Origin: Mycobacterium sp. NBC_00419
GTDB lineage: Bacteria > Actinomycetota > Actinomycetes > Mycobacteriales > Mycobacteriaceae
DNA: 64,000 bases
Reading direction: 5' to 3'
NCBI RefSeq assembly: GCF_036023875.1
Contig: NZ_CP107931.1
Coordinates: 3,596,001-3,660,000 of the forward strand
Translations under genes and position numbers: made by a program
Shown here: positions 1 to 8,372 of the stretch, piece by piece
How positions within the stretch are numbered: position 1 is the first letter of the stretch
Layout of the letters: each line of letters begins with the position of its first letter
Notes under the pieces: model-generated
Told to the model about the DNA's origin: nothing
Seen by the model: only the letters and a program-made list of their open reading frames with translations
Databases searched by the model: none

Positions 1-425
1 GCGCGTTCACCGTGATCGACCAGCGGGGCGACGACTTCGCCGACCGGCTGGCCAACGCCCACGCCGATGCCGCTGAGGGGCGGCCCGTGCTGCAGATCGG
101 GATGGACACCCCGCAGGTGAATGCCGAACTGCTCACCAATTGCGCGCGAACATTGTTGAGCACGCCCGCGCTGCTGGGGATGGCGTGCGACGGCGGCTGG
201 TGGATTCTCGGGGTATCCGAGGCCGGCACTGCCGAATGCCTGCGTGATGTGCCCATGTCGCAAGCCGACACGGGCGCTGTAACGCTTGCCGCGCTGCGGC
301 ACACTGTGGTCAACGTGTCGCTCGTCGAGGAGTTGCACGACGTCGACACCGTCGACGACATCCCTTTGGTCCGCGCGGCCTGCCGGTCTTCGAGCCGGTT
401 CGCGCGTGTCACACGAGAGGCTTGA
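1..425 (+). CDS. DUF2064 family (glycosyltransferase-A-like) protein, 5' truncated
   Basis: The reading frame is open from the first base of the window, so the N-terminus lies upstream; a GTG at 12 is in frame but probably internal. The visible 141 residues contain the motif QIGMDTPQ followed by a G-rich strand with the residues GGWWILG, which I recognise from DUF2064 proteins with a nucleotide-diphospho-sugar transferase fold. It matches the position and type of M. tuberculosis Rv0540, the neighbour of Rv0541c. The substrate is unknown. The gene ends one base before the ATG of the downstream methyltransferase, so the two are probably co-transcribed. Confidence 0.75.
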   Translation, partial: AFTVIDQRGDDFADRLANAHADAAEGRPVLQIGMDTPQVNAELLTNCARTLLSTPALLGMACDGGWWILGVSEAGTAECLRDVPMSQADTGAVTLAALRHTVVNVSLVEELHDVDTVDDIPLVRAACRSSSRFARVTREA

Positions 426-426
426 C

Positions 427-1053
427 ATGTTGGGACAGCTCTACGACCGTGCCCTGGACGGCGAGTGTTGCTGGCTGCGCCACGACGATGGCCGGCTGCA
501 CCGCCTGCCGGTGCACAGCTGGCTAGGGCAGGGCTCGGACAAGAGCTTCGACTCCGCCGTCGTCGATCTGTGTGACGGACCGACCATCGATTTAGGCTGC
601 GGCCCAGGGCGTTTGGTGGCAGACCTGGTGCGGCGTGGCATCCCCGCACTCGGGGTAGACCAGTCCGAGACCGCGGTGCGGATGGCCCGGCGTAGCGGGG
701 CTCCGGCCCTGTTGCGCGACGTGTTCGACCCGCTTCCCGGTACCGGGCGCTGGCGCACGGTGCTGCTGGCCGACGGCAACGTCGGCCTTGGTGGCGACCC
801 GTGGCGGGTGCTGCGCCGGGCCGCCGAACTGATGGCGCGCGGGGGCCGGTGCGTCGCGGAGTTCGATCCGGCCGTGGCCGGGGTGTGTACCAGCTGGGTG
901 CGCCTGGAATCGTCGCGCAGCATCGGCCCGTGGTTTCGGTGGGCTGCGGTGGGCGTGGATTGCGCGGCGACGCTGGCAGATGAAGTCGGGATGGCGTTGG
1001 TGTCGATTCACCCGATCGGCGACCGTGTCGTGGCTACACTCGCGCTGAAATGA
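427..1053 (+). CDS. Class I SAM-dependent methyltransferase
   Basis: This 208-residue protein carries a clear SAM-binding glycine motif, DLGCGPGR, at about residues 54-62, followed by an acidic strand end (GVDQS) that would bind the ribose of SAM. The ATG at 427 was chosen because it follows the upstream stop by one base and gives a normal N-terminus; upstream in-frame codons lie inside the previous gene. Its stop overlaps the ATG of the next gene (ATGA at 1050-1053), pointing to translational coupling. The methyl acceptor cannot be read from sequence. Confidence 0.8.
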   Translation: MLGQLYDRALDGECCWLRHDDGRLHRLPVHSWLGQGSDKSFDSAVVDLCDGPTIDLGCGPGRLVADLVRRGIPALGVDQSETAVRMARRSGAPALLRDVFDPLPGTGRWRTVLLADGNVGLGGDPWRVLRRAAELMARGGRCVAEFDPAVAGVCTSWVRLESSRSIGPWFRWAAVGVDCAATLADEVGMALVSIHPIGDRVVATLALK

Positions 1054-2186
1054 CCGGGGACGCGAAAGTCGCCACCAAGTACGCCTTGCGTGGCACCGCG
1101 GTGACGGCCAGGGTCGGGGTCGCACTGGGTATTGCCGTGACGATCTGCTTTGTGACGGGGTTGATCAGTCACTTCATCCAGCATCCGCAGCCGTGGTTCT
1201 TCTGGCCCGCCCGGCCGGTATGGCTCTATCAGTTCACCCAGGGCCTGCACGTGATCTCCGGTATCGCGGCGATCCCGCTGCTGGTGGTCAAGCTGTGGTC
1301 GGTGTACCCGAAACTGTTCGAGCGTCCCATCATCGGCGGGCTCACCAAGCAGCTGGAGCGGGCCTCGATCCTGGTTCTGGTGGGCTCCATGCTGTTTCAG
1401 CTGTCCACCGGCATCATGAACATCGCGCAGTGGTATGCGTTCGAGTTCTTCTTCACCACAACCCATTACGCGATGGCCTATGTGGCGGCCGGGGCCGTGC
1501 TGGTGCACATCGGCGTCAAGCTCCCGGTGATCCGTCGCGCGCTGGGCGAACCGCTCGACGATGTTGCGGCCGGTGGGCTGATGCCGCACCACGGCCCGAG
1601 CCGTCGCGCGGTGTTGGCAGGTACCTGGCTGGCGGTGGGCGTGGCAACGGTTCTTACTGCCGGACAAACGGTTTCCTGGCTCAGGAAGGTCTCCGTGCTG
1701 GCACCCCGGTCGGGCGAGGGGCCGCAGGGCGTCCCGGTGAACCGCTCGGCGTGGGCGGCCGGGGTGATCCCCGCCGCGCAGTCACCGCAGTATCGGCTGA
1801 CCGTCGTCAACGGCGGCACCACCAAGGCGTTCTCGTTGGCCGAGCTCGGCGCGCTGCCGCAGACCACCCACCGGCTGCCGATCGCCTGTGTCGAAGGCTG
1901 GAGCGCGGAGGCCGACTGGACCGGTGTGGTGCTGGCTGATCTGCTCAAAGAAGTTGGTGGCAAGCCGGATTCCGATGTCCGGATGATCTCGCTGGAGGGA
2001 CCGGGGCCGTACTCGCGCACGGTACTGCCGGCCAGCCACGCCGCGGACTCGAAGACGCTGATCGCGTTGAAGATCAACGGCGAGACACTCAATCTGGATC
2101 ACGGCTACCCGTGCCGGCTGATCGCGCCGACTCGACCCGGTGTGCTGCAGACGAAGTGGTTGACCAGGATCGAGGTCGTGTCGTGA
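1050..2186 (+). CDS. Membrane-anchored molybdopterin-dependent oxidoreductase
   Basis: A 378-residue fusion. Residues 1-170 contain about four hydrophobic segments with a cytochrome-b561-like look (histidines in TQGLHV and TTTHYA). A further hydrophobic segment preceded by SRRAVLAG lies near residue 190. Residues 250-378 form an oxidoreductase molybdopterin-binding domain of the sulfite oxidase/YedY type, with LPIACVEGWS placing the likely molybdenum-ligating cysteine at residue 280, and a typical C-terminus (GYPCRLIAPTRPG). The electron donor and substrate are unknown. It overlaps the genes on both sides by 4 bp, so it belongs to a four-gene operon starting with the DUF2064 gene. Confidence 0.8.
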   Translation: MTGDAKVATKYALRGTAVTARVGVALGIAVTICFVTGLISHFIQHPQPWFFWPARPVWLYQFTQGLHVISGIAAIPLLVVKLWSVYPKLFERPIIGGLTKQLERASILVLVGSMLFQLSTGIMNIAQWYAFEFFFTTTHYAMAYVAAGAVLVHIGVKLPVIRRALGEPLDDVAAGGLMPHHGPSRRAVLAGTWLAVGVATVLTAGQTVSWLRKVSVLAPRSGEGPQGVPVNRSAWAAGVIPAAQSPQYRLTVVNGGTTKAFSLAELGALPQTTHRLPIACVEGWSAEADWTGVVLADLLKEVGGKPDSDVRMISLEGPGPYSRTVLPASHAADSKTLIALKINGETLNLDHGYPCRLIAPTRPGVLQTKWLTRIEVVS

Positions 2187-2662
2187 ACGGTATCCGGGCG
2201 GCTCTTGTGGTCGCGGGCCTGGCCGTCGGGATCTACGGCGCGGTGCTGGTGTGGGACAACTCGACCGAGGTGATCATCCGGATCGTGGCCTGGTCGCTGA
2301 TCGGGGTGTTGCTGCACGACGCGGTGTTCGCGCCGCTGTGTGTGGCCTTGGGTTTCGCCGGACGGCGGGTATTGCCGCACCGCTGGTGGACACCGGTGCT
2401 GGTGGCTGGGTTGCTGACGGTAGTACTAGTGGCCCTGGCGATTCCGGTGTACAGCAAGCCCGGTCTGCATCTGGACAATCTCACCGTCCTGGACCGTAAC
2501 TATCAGGCCGGGTTCTGGATCGCGTTGGCGGTGGTGTGGGGCGCGGCACTGCTGTACCTCGTCGGCGACCGCTTGCTACCAGTTGGTCAGAATCAGGTGG
2601 TTCAACAGCAGGGCGCCGGCGACGTTGAGGCTCAACCACCATCGGTGGGTACGGGCGGGTAG
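2183..2662 (+). CDS. Small integral membrane protein
   Basis: About 159 residues from a GTG at 2183 that overlaps the preceding stop (GTGA). Four hydrophobic segments are visible (roughly residues 5-22, 32-50, 70-90 and 110-130), with a hydrophilic C-terminal tail. No family is recognised. It is the last gene of the operon containing the molybdopterin oxidoreductase and may be a membrane partner of it. Its last 87 bases overlap the 3' end of the convergent gene on the minus strand; that part encodes a low-complexity tail and may be only loosely constrained. Confidence 0.6.
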   Translation: MNGIRAALVVAGLAVGIYGAVLVWDNSTEVIIRIVAWSLIGVLLHDAVFAPLCVALGFAGRRVLPHRWWTPVLVAGLLTVVLVALAIPVYSKPGLHLDNLTVLDRNYQAGFWIALAVVWGAALLYLVGDRLLPVGQNQVVQQQGAGDVEAQPPSVGTGG

Positions 2663-3931
2663 CAGGGCTCCCGCAGCGGTCAGCCACACTGTGAACGGCA
2701 GCCAGATCCGTTCGGTTTCGGCCTTGGACAGCATTGACAGGTCGGCGAACACGATTGCCGCCAGGGCTGCCAGCACCAGCATGTGCAGGCCCGATCGGCG
2801 CCTGATCGCGGCGATGTCGAAGACCCGCCCGATGCCGGCGACGCTGCCCAGACCGATCGCGCACACCACCGAGGCGAAGTTGGCCCAACCCCAGTACTGG
2901 AATGGCCGGTTGTTCGCGATGCCCTGCCAATAACGTTGCTGGACAAGGATGTAGCCGTCGAACCACCAGAACCCTGCCACGGCGAACACCGCGACGATCG
3001 CCAGCGCGGCCAGCACCGCCGGAAGAAGTGTGCGAAGCGCCGTCCGCCAGTCGGCGGCACAGATCAGTACCGCCACCGCAGGCAGCGCAATCAGCGCCAG
3101 GCCGTAGTTGAGGAAGATTCCCCACCCCAGCAGCAGGCCCGCCCCGGTCGCGGCGAGCCACGGCCAGCGCACCTTCTGGCGAACGGCCAACGCCAGCAGG
3201 GCAATACCCCAGGCGGCCACTCCGGTGAAGTAGCCGTCCGCGGAGACCGCAATCCAGATGGCCGTCGGGGCCACCGCGACGAACGGCGCGACCAGCCGCG
3301 CGGTCGGCTCGTCGCTCAGCGCCCGCACCGCCACGATGATCGCGGCGGCCGCACTGGAACCGATCAGCACGCACCACAACGCAGCCCAGGCACCGCCGCC
3401 GAGCCCGATGCGATCGAGCCACACGAAGGTGAGCAGGGCGCCCGGGGGGTGCCCGGAAACGTGGGTGATCCACGAATTCGGTTGGAAATCCAGGATTCTG
3501 CTGGAGAACGTGCGCAGAGCTTCGGGGATATCGGTGATCGTCGGTACCTGGCGCAGGTACTCGTGTCTGGCGGTCAGCCGACCGGCGAACCCACGCTGCC
3601 AGCCGTCGATCATGGCCAGCGAGAACGCCCAGGCGAACGAGGTCGCCCACGCCGTGAAGGTCAGTGCGCGCCAGCTCAGTCGCTGGGCGACCGAGGTACC
3701 CCACACCACAGCCGCGGCGCCGATCAGGATGGCCGGCACCGTGCCCCAGCCCACGTGGGCGTTCCACCAGCCGAAAATGGGGGCGGCGTCGGCGAATGCC
3801 TTGAGGTCTGCCGGCTTCATATTGACCAGCGGCGTGACGATGCCCAGATGCAGATCCGGCACGACGAACGCCGCCGCCAACAGGAGCCCGCCGACGCTGA
3901 CCGCGATCGCTTCCTTGCGCCCGATGCTCAC
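2576..3931 (-). CDS. Conserved polytopic membrane protein (Rv0541c-like)
   Basis: A 451-residue hydrophobic protein with about 11-12 predicted membrane segments and a large loop near residues 60-150. Length, position and orientation match the conserved integral membrane protein Rv0541c of M. tuberculosis. The general look resembles the polytopic part of GT-C glycosyltransferases such as mannosyltransferases, but no catalytic acidic motif stands out, so this remains a suggestion. The start is GTG at 3931. The 3' end overlaps the convergent small membrane protein gene by 87 bp. Confidence 0.75.
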   Translation of the reverse strand: MSIGRKEAIAVSVGGLLLAAAFVVPDLHLGIVTPLVNMKPADLKAFADAAPIFGWWNAHVGWGTVPAILIGAAAVVWGTSVAQRLSWRALTFTAWATSFAWAFSLAMIDGWQRGFAGRLTARHEYLRQVPTITDIPEALRTFSSRILDFQPNSWITHVSGHPPGALLTFVWLDRIGLGGGAWAALWCVLIGSSAAAAIIVAVRALSDEPTARLVAPFVAVAPTAIWIAVSADGYFTGVAAWGIALLALAVRQKVRWPWLAATGAGLLLGWGIFLNYGLALIALPAVAVLICAADWRTALRTLLPAVLAALAIVAVFAVAGFWWFDGYILVQQRYWQGIANNRPFQYWGWANFASVVCAIGLGSVAGIGRVFDIAAIRRRSGLHMLVLAALAAIVFADLSMLSKAETERIWLPFTVWLTAAGALLPARTHRWWLSLNVAGALLLNHLILTNW

Positions 3932-4031
3932 GGGTACCCAGCTTACGGCGCGACTGGAACAGCGCCGCGAGATCGACTCCAGGGTCGTGAAAAGTGCGGA
4001 TCCACAGCCCTGGTGTGGATCTCGAGGCGGC

Positions 4032-4424
4032 CTACCTCGGCCAGCTCACCCACTTCTCGACTGCGACGACCAGCGCCGGCCCGTCAAGTGAAACCGACTC
4101 ATACTGAGGGTATTTCGCCCGCAACAGCTCGCGACCGCGCTCGAAGGCTGGTCCATCCGCCACGATCGTGGCGATACCGTCGGCCCGGACCCACCACAGC
4201 TGAGACCAGTCGTCGGCGTAGTGGTCCACTAGAACACTGACGCCGGGATTGGCCGCGATATTGGCCAGCCGGCGCAGCCGCTGCGTGGACTTCGGTTTGC
4301 CGTCGACCGCGGTGTAGATGACGCCGTCGTCGACGGCGAACACGATCGGCACCACGTGCGGCAGACCCTCGGGAGTCACCGTGGCCAACCGCGCGACAGG
4401 CGCGGCTGCGAACCGCGAGATCAC
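4032..4424 (-). CDS. PPOX-class F420-dependent oxidoreductase
   Basis: A 130-residue single-domain protein. It opens with RFAAAPVARLATVTPEG and continues PHVVPIVFAV, the pattern of the split-barrel flavin/deazaflavin-binding PPOX family (TIGR03668 type). KPKSTQRLRRL, NPGVSVLVDHY and WWVRADG are further family hallmarks. Such proteins use F420H2 to reduce diverse small molecules; the substrate here is unknown. The GTG start at 4424 overlaps the upstream hydrolase stop (GTGA), so expression should be coupled. Frames extending upstream lie inside the hydrolase gene and are rejected. Confidence 0.8.
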   Translation of the reverse strand: MISRFAAAPVARLATVTPEGLPHVVPIVFAVDDGVIYTAVDGKPKSTQRLRRLANIAANPGVSVLVDHYADDWSQLWWVRADGIATIVADGPAFERGRELLRAKYPQYESVSLDGPALVVAVEKWVSWPR

Positions 4425-5293
4425 AAAGGGGTGGCGGGCTGCTCGATGACGGCGCCCGGTTCGGTGGAGATGAAATCCTCGATGAGCTCGACGACCTCGG
4501 TCGGCCGCTCCACCTGGGGGAAATGTCCCACCCCGGTCAGTACTTCCAGCCGGACGTCGGGCCGCGTTGCCTGCGCGGCGTAGCCGTGGTCGACGGGGAT
4601 GATGGTGTCCTGGTCGCCCCAGATCGCCATAGTCGGCAGATCCGCCTTGACGTGCAGGCGGTTGAGCGCGCTGACCGACTGACCGCGGTAGTCGACCACC
4701 GAGCGCAGCGTGCGCAAGAACGCCTGTCGGGTTTCGGCGTCGGAGAACGAGCTGTAGGCGTTCCAGATCTCGGCGCCGCGGGGCGACCCGATTCCCATCT
4801 TGCCGAACAGGGAGCGCACCTTTTCGCCGACCTTCAGCACCGGCGGTGGCGCGATGATCGGCATGATCAGCTCTGCTCCGGGGGCCGACAGCAGCCGCAG
4901 TGTCCACCCGACATCGGGCCCCAGGCCGCCGCTGCCGATCAGGACCAGCCGCCGCGCGTAGTCGGGATGTTGGTAGACGAACTGCATGGCCACCCCGCCG
5001 CCGAGAGAGTGCCCAACGACGGTGGCCTGTGCGACTCCGAGCTCGTCGAGCAGGTCGCGCAGTAATACCGCGAACGCGCCCAGCGAGTAGTCGCTGCGCG
5101 GTTTGGCGGAGCGGCCGTGGCCGAGCAGGTCCGGTGCCACCACGCGGTAGTTGCGCGACAGCGGCCGGATCACCGACCGCCAGGTCTGCGAACTGCCTGC
5201 CATGCCGTGGATCAGCAGGATCACCTCGCCCTGGCCCTCATCGAGGTAGGCCACTTGGTCACCATGTAGGTCGAGATACTTCAGGTCGCCCAT
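4421..5293 (-). CDS. Alpha/beta-fold hydrolase
   Basis: A 290-residue protein with the alpha/beta-hydrolase layout: oxyanion HGMAGS near residue 29, nucleophile elbow GHSLGG with Ser about 96, the acid in GDQDTIIP and the catalytic His in GVGHFPQ. The ATG at 5293 is preceded by GGAGGT with 8 bases spacing, whereas an in-frame GTG/ATG upstream lacks such a site. It lies 29 bp downstream of menE on the same strand and is translationally coupled to the F420 oxidoreductase gene. I see no feature that makes it MenH rather than a general hydrolase. Confidence 0.8.
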   Translation of the reverse strand: MGDLKYLDLHGDQVAYLDEGQGEVILLIHGMAGSSQTWRSVIRPLSRNYRVVAPDLLGHGRSAKPRSDYSLGAFAVLLRDLLDELGVAQATVVGHSLGGGVAMQFVYQHPDYARRLVLIGSGGLGPDVGWTLRLLSAPGAELIMPIIAPPPVLKVGEKVRSLFGKMGIGSPRGAEIWNAYSSFSDAETRQAFLRTLRSVVDYRGQSVSALNRLHVKADLPTMAIWGDQDTIIPVDHGYAAQATRPDVRLEVLTGVGHFPQVERPTEVVELIEDFISTEPGAVIEQPATPL

Positions 5294-5322
5294 AGGAATG
5301 ACCTCCTTCAGTGAACGATTGT

Positions 5323-6474
5323 TCACCAACCGTAGCCGCCTGGCAAATCTCCACCGTTCTCGAAGCGGAGCCGCAACGCCCGGCGGTCCACCTTGCCGAT
5401 GCCCCGGCGGGGCAGTTCGTCGATGATGTGGAGTTCCCGCGGTGCGGCCGTCGAATCCAGTGTCTGGGCGAGGTATTCCTTGATGTCGCTCACACTCGGC
5501 TCGACCGCACCGGGGATGACGACGACGGCGGCGACCACCCGCTGGCCGAGGCGATCGTCGGGCACTCCGAACACCGCGCAGTCCGCGACCGCCGGGTGCC
5601 GCGACAGTACGGCCTCGACCGGCGCCGGCATCACCGTCAGCCCACCCGTGCTGATCGCCTCATCGGCGCGACCCAGCACCACCAGCCGCCCGTCGTTGTC
5701 GACCATGCCGAGATCGTCGGTGTGAAACCAGCCCGTCTCGGCGAACGGATCGCCGTCGGATCCGGCGAATGGACCTGAGTCCGGCGGGTTGCGGTAACCC
5801 TTGGCCAGCGTCGGCCCGCCGATCACGATGCGCCCCTCGCCGGGCTGGGCGCCGTCGTCCAGCCGTATCCGCACCCCGTCGAGTGGAACTCCGTCATAGA
5901 CGCAGCCGCCGGCGGTTTCGCTGGATCCGTAGGTGCGCACCACCGCGATGCCGGCGGCCGCCGCGCCCTCGAGCACCGGCCGCGGGGCCGGTCCGCCGCC
6001 GAGCAGCACGGCGTCGAGTTCGGCCAGCGCAGCGGTGGCTTCGGGATCCAGCAGCGCCTTCGCCAGCTGGGTGGCCACCAGCGAGGTGTAGCGTCGACCC
6101 GAGCCCAATTGCGCCACCGCCGTGGACAATTCGGTGACATCGAAGCCTGCGGAGACGTCGAGTTCGACGGGCACCGTGCCAGCCTGCAGGCTGCGCACCA
6201 GAACCTGGATCCCGGCGATGTGATGGGTGGGCAGCGCGAGCAGCCAGGTGCCCGGCCCGCCGAGGCGGTCATGAGTCGCCGCCGCGCTCGCGATCAGAGC
6301 GGACGGGGTGAGCATCGCTCCCTTGGGTGTTCCGGTGGTGCCTGAGGTCGACACCACCAGGGCGACGTCGTCGTCGATCTCTTCACCGACCCGCAACGAG
6401 GTCGTCAGCAGTTCGCTCTCCCGCAGATCTCCGGCGGGCACGGGAACCAGTGGGGCGTCACGCCCGTCGAGCAC
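5323..6474 (-). CDS. menE: O-succinylbenzoate-CoA ligase MenE
   Basis: ANL-superfamily acyl-CoA ligase that would activate o-succinylbenzoate for menaquinone synthesis. It has the AMP-binding loop TSGTTGTPKG at residues 43-52, the A5-like YGSSETAGG, the hinge and A8 region GWFHTDDLG / GRADEAISTGG, and the C-terminal catalytic lysine in RRGIGKVDRRAL. Coordinates start at the first standard start codon, GTG 6474. The frame stays open and protein-like 24 codons further, to an ATA at 6546 that overlaps the TAA of the upstream DUF3349 gene and has GAGG seven bases before it. The true N-terminus may therefore be longer (see findings). Confidence 0.9.
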   Translation of the reverse strand: MLDGRDAPLVPVPAGDLRESELLTTSLRVGEEIDDDVALVVSTSGTTGTPKGAMLTPSALIASAAATHDRLGGPGTWLLALPTHHIAGIQVLVRSLQAGTVPVELDVSAGFDVTELSTAVAQLGSGRRYTSLVATQLAKALLDPEATAALAELDAVLLGGGPAPRPVLEGAAAAGIAVVRTYGSSETAGGCVYDGVPLDGVRIRLDDGAQPGEGRIVIGGPTLAKGYRNPPDSGPFAGSDGDPFAETGWFHTDDLGMVDNDGRLVVLGRADEAISTGGLTVMPAPVEAVLSRHPAVADCAVFGVPDDRLGQRVVAAVVVIPGAVEPSVSDIKEYLAQTLDSTAAPRELHIIDELPRRGIGKVDRRALRLRFENGGDLPGGYGW

Positions 6475-6542
6475 ACCCCCGAGGGCGGCCAGCAGTGAGT
6501 GTGCCGACCGGCCGGGAGGAATCGCGAGCGCTCGCAGCGTGG

Positions 6543-6848
6543 TTATTCGGCGTCCTCACTGTCGCGCGGATCGTCCAGCGGCCAGCCGTAGGTGGCCAGC
6601 TTGGCCCGGACCCGCTCGATGTCCGCGGGCGCGGGCAGTTCATCGGTGATTTCTGTGATGAGGACGCCGATGTCGATGTGATCGAACTCGCCGCTGTCGA
6701 GGAGTGTCTGTGCGACGGCCTTGACTTCCTCGTCGGTGAGCCGACGACGGAGAAGGGCGAACAGCGGAACCTGATCCGGGCGGGGAACACCGTCGGGGTA
6801 GCCGGATTTGATCCAGGCCACGATCTTGGTGATGAAATTGGACACCAC
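6543..6848 (-). CDS. DUF3349 protein (Rv0543c-like), copy A
   Basis: A 101-residue soluble protein with the DUF3349 pattern WIKSGYPDGVP followed by PLFALLRRRLTDEEV and a C-terminal LATYGWPL. The function of the family is unknown; M. tuberculosis Rv0543c occupies the same place next to menE. The start is GTG 6848 (a second GTG follows directly) with AAGGGAG six bases upstream. The stop sits at the presumed start of menE, suggesting coupling. A second, diverged copy lies at 8665-8979 on the other side of pitA. Confidence 0.8.
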   Translation of the reverse strand: MVSNFITKIVAWIKSGYPDGVPRPDQVPLFALLRRRLTDEEVKAVAQTLLDSGEFDHIDIGVLITEITDELPAPADIERVRAKLATYGWPLDDPRDSEDAE

Positions 6849-6976
6849 GGCATCTCCCTTGCCGGGGCGTCCGAAGGCGCCCGATGGACGTCGAGAATGT
6901 TAGTCGGCGCCAACAGGCCCCGCTGTATGGATCTACCCCGCCTCCAGCGAAATAGGCCAACGTCGGCACTCTTGCA

Positions 6977-6998
6977 GGTGAACAGCCGATGAACAGCT
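6977..6998 (-). promoter_or_regulatory. Candidate PHO box (RegX3/PhoP-type direct repeats)
   Basis: Read on the minus strand, two 11-base units occur back to back, each beginning GTTCAYC (GTTCATCGGCT then GTTCACCTGCA). This matches the 11-nt GTTCACC direct-repeat units bound by actinobacterial PhoP/RegX3 phosphate regulators. It lies 92 bp upstream of pitA and 129 bp upstream of the DUF3349A-menE unit, in the divergent promoter region. The gene context (phosphate transport) supports the call; binding is inferred. Confidence 0.5.
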
Positions 6999-7089
6999 CT
7001 CGGGGGGTTTGCAAATGCCCTGATCGGGGCCTTTTCGGTGACTTTCGGCAACTAGTCACAAGGTCCCATGACCCAGCACAATCACAACC

Positions 7090-8343
7090 ATGAGCGCGGA
7101 GATGATCATTTTGGTGCTGCTGATCGCCACAGCACTGGCATTCGACTTCACCAACGGCTTCCACGACACCGGAAACGCGATGGCGACCTCGATCGCCACC
7201 GGGGCGCTGAAGCCCAAGACCGCGGTGCTGCTCGCGGGAATCCTGAATCTCGTCGGCGCGTTCCTCTCGGTCGAGGTCGCCGTCACGGTGACGACCTCGG
7301 TGCTCAAGGTCCAGAACGCCAAGACCGGAGCGCTACTACCCGGTATCGACGCATCGATGGGCCTCACGATCATCTTCGCCGGCCTCATCGGCGGCATCTT
7401 GTGGAACCTGCTCACCTGGCTGTTCGGCATCCCCTCCAGTTCCTCGCACGCACTCTTCGGCGGTCTGATCGGCGCCGGTCTCGCGGCCCTCGGCATGGCG
7501 GGTGTCAACTGGAAGGGCGTCACTGAGAAGGTGCTCATCCCGGCCATCGCCGCACCGGTGATCGCCGGCCTCGTCGCAGCCTGCGGCACCTGGCTGGTGT
7601 ACCGGATCACCCGGAAGGTCCTGGCGCGGCGTCGCGAGGAGGGCTTCCGGTGGGGCCAGATCGCCACGGCTTCCCTCGTCGCGCTCGCGCACGGCACCAA
7701 TGACGCCCAGAAGACGATGGGCGTCATCGCGCTGGCTTTGATCACCACCGGTCACCTCACCGGCGACGTCAAGAAGGACGGCCTGCCGTTCTGGATCATC
7801 CTTTCCTGCGCGCTGGCCATCGGCCTCGGTACGTACATCGGCGGTTGGCGGGTTATCCGCACGCTCGGCAAGGGCCTGGTGGAGATCGAGTCCCCCCAGG
7901 GCCTCGCCGCGGAAGCCTCCTCGGCCGCGATCATCCTGAGCTCGAGCGCAGCCGGCATGGCGCTGTCGACCACCCACGTCGCCACGGGCTCGATCCTGGG
8001 CAGCGGCGTGGGCAAGCCCGGCGCCGAGGTGCGCTGGGCGGTCGCCGGCCGGATGGCGGTGGCCTGGCTGGTCACTCTGCCGGCAGCCGCACTCGTCGGT
8101 GCGCTGTCCTACTGGCTGTCCGACGCAGTGAAGTCCCTCACCTCCTCGCAGCTGGCAGGTGACGGGATCATCTTCGTGATCCTGGTGGGCCTGTCCGGCT
8201 ACATGTGGTGGCGCGCCCAGCAGCAGAAGGTCGACAGCAGCAACGTCAACGCCGATTGGGACACCTCGACCAACTCGGTTGTCCCAGCTGAGGTTCGGGC
8301 GGCCTCAAAGCCGAAGGACGTCCAGCCCACGGCTTCGGTCTGA
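7090..8343 (+). CDS. pitA: PiT-family low-affinity inorganic phosphate transporter
   Basis: A 417-residue membrane protein with about ten hydrophobic segments and the two inverted-repeat signatures of PiT transporters, FTNGFHDTGNA near residue 20 and ALAHGTNDAQKTMG near residue 200. Family members import metal-phosphate by proton symport. The C-terminal 50 residues are hydrophilic. It heads an operon with a small membrane protein and DUF3349 copy B. M. tuberculosis pitA (Rv0545c) has the same companions but, from memory, is co-oriented with menE; here the cassette is divergent. A candidate PHO box lies upstream. Confidence 0.92.
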   Translation: MSAEMIILVLLIATALAFDFTNGFHDTGNAMATSIATGALKPKTAVLLAGILNLVGAFLSVEVAVTVTTSVLKVQNAKTGALLPGIDASMGLTIIFAGLIGGILWNLLTWLFGIPSSSSHALFGGLIGAGLAALGMAGVNWKGVTEKVLIPAIAAPVIAGLVAACGTWLVYRITRKVLARRREEGFRWGQIATASLVALAHGTNDAQKTMGVIALALITTGHLTGDVKKDGLPFWIILSCALAIGLGTYIGGWRVIRTLGKGLVEIESPQGLAAEASSAAIILSSSAAGMALSTTHVATGSILGSGVGKPGAEVRWAVAGRMAVAWLVTLPAAALVGALSYWLSDAVKSLTSSQLAGDGIIFVILVGLSGYMWWRAQQQKVDSSNVNADWDTSTNSVVPAEVRAASKPKDVQPTASV

Positions 8344-8372
8344 CCGCAACCCGACAACCAAAGGACACGCAG

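Noticed and set aside
2481..4240. Long open frames on both strands across the Rv0541c-like gene
   Set aside because: They are rich in Arg, His, Gln and Pro, have no ribosome-binding sites and are the usual opposite-strand shadows of a high-G+C gene.
4421..5293. Assigning the alpha/beta hydrolase as MenH
   Set aside because: It has generic hydrolase motifs only; proximity to menE is not enough, and BpoC is an equally good candidate.
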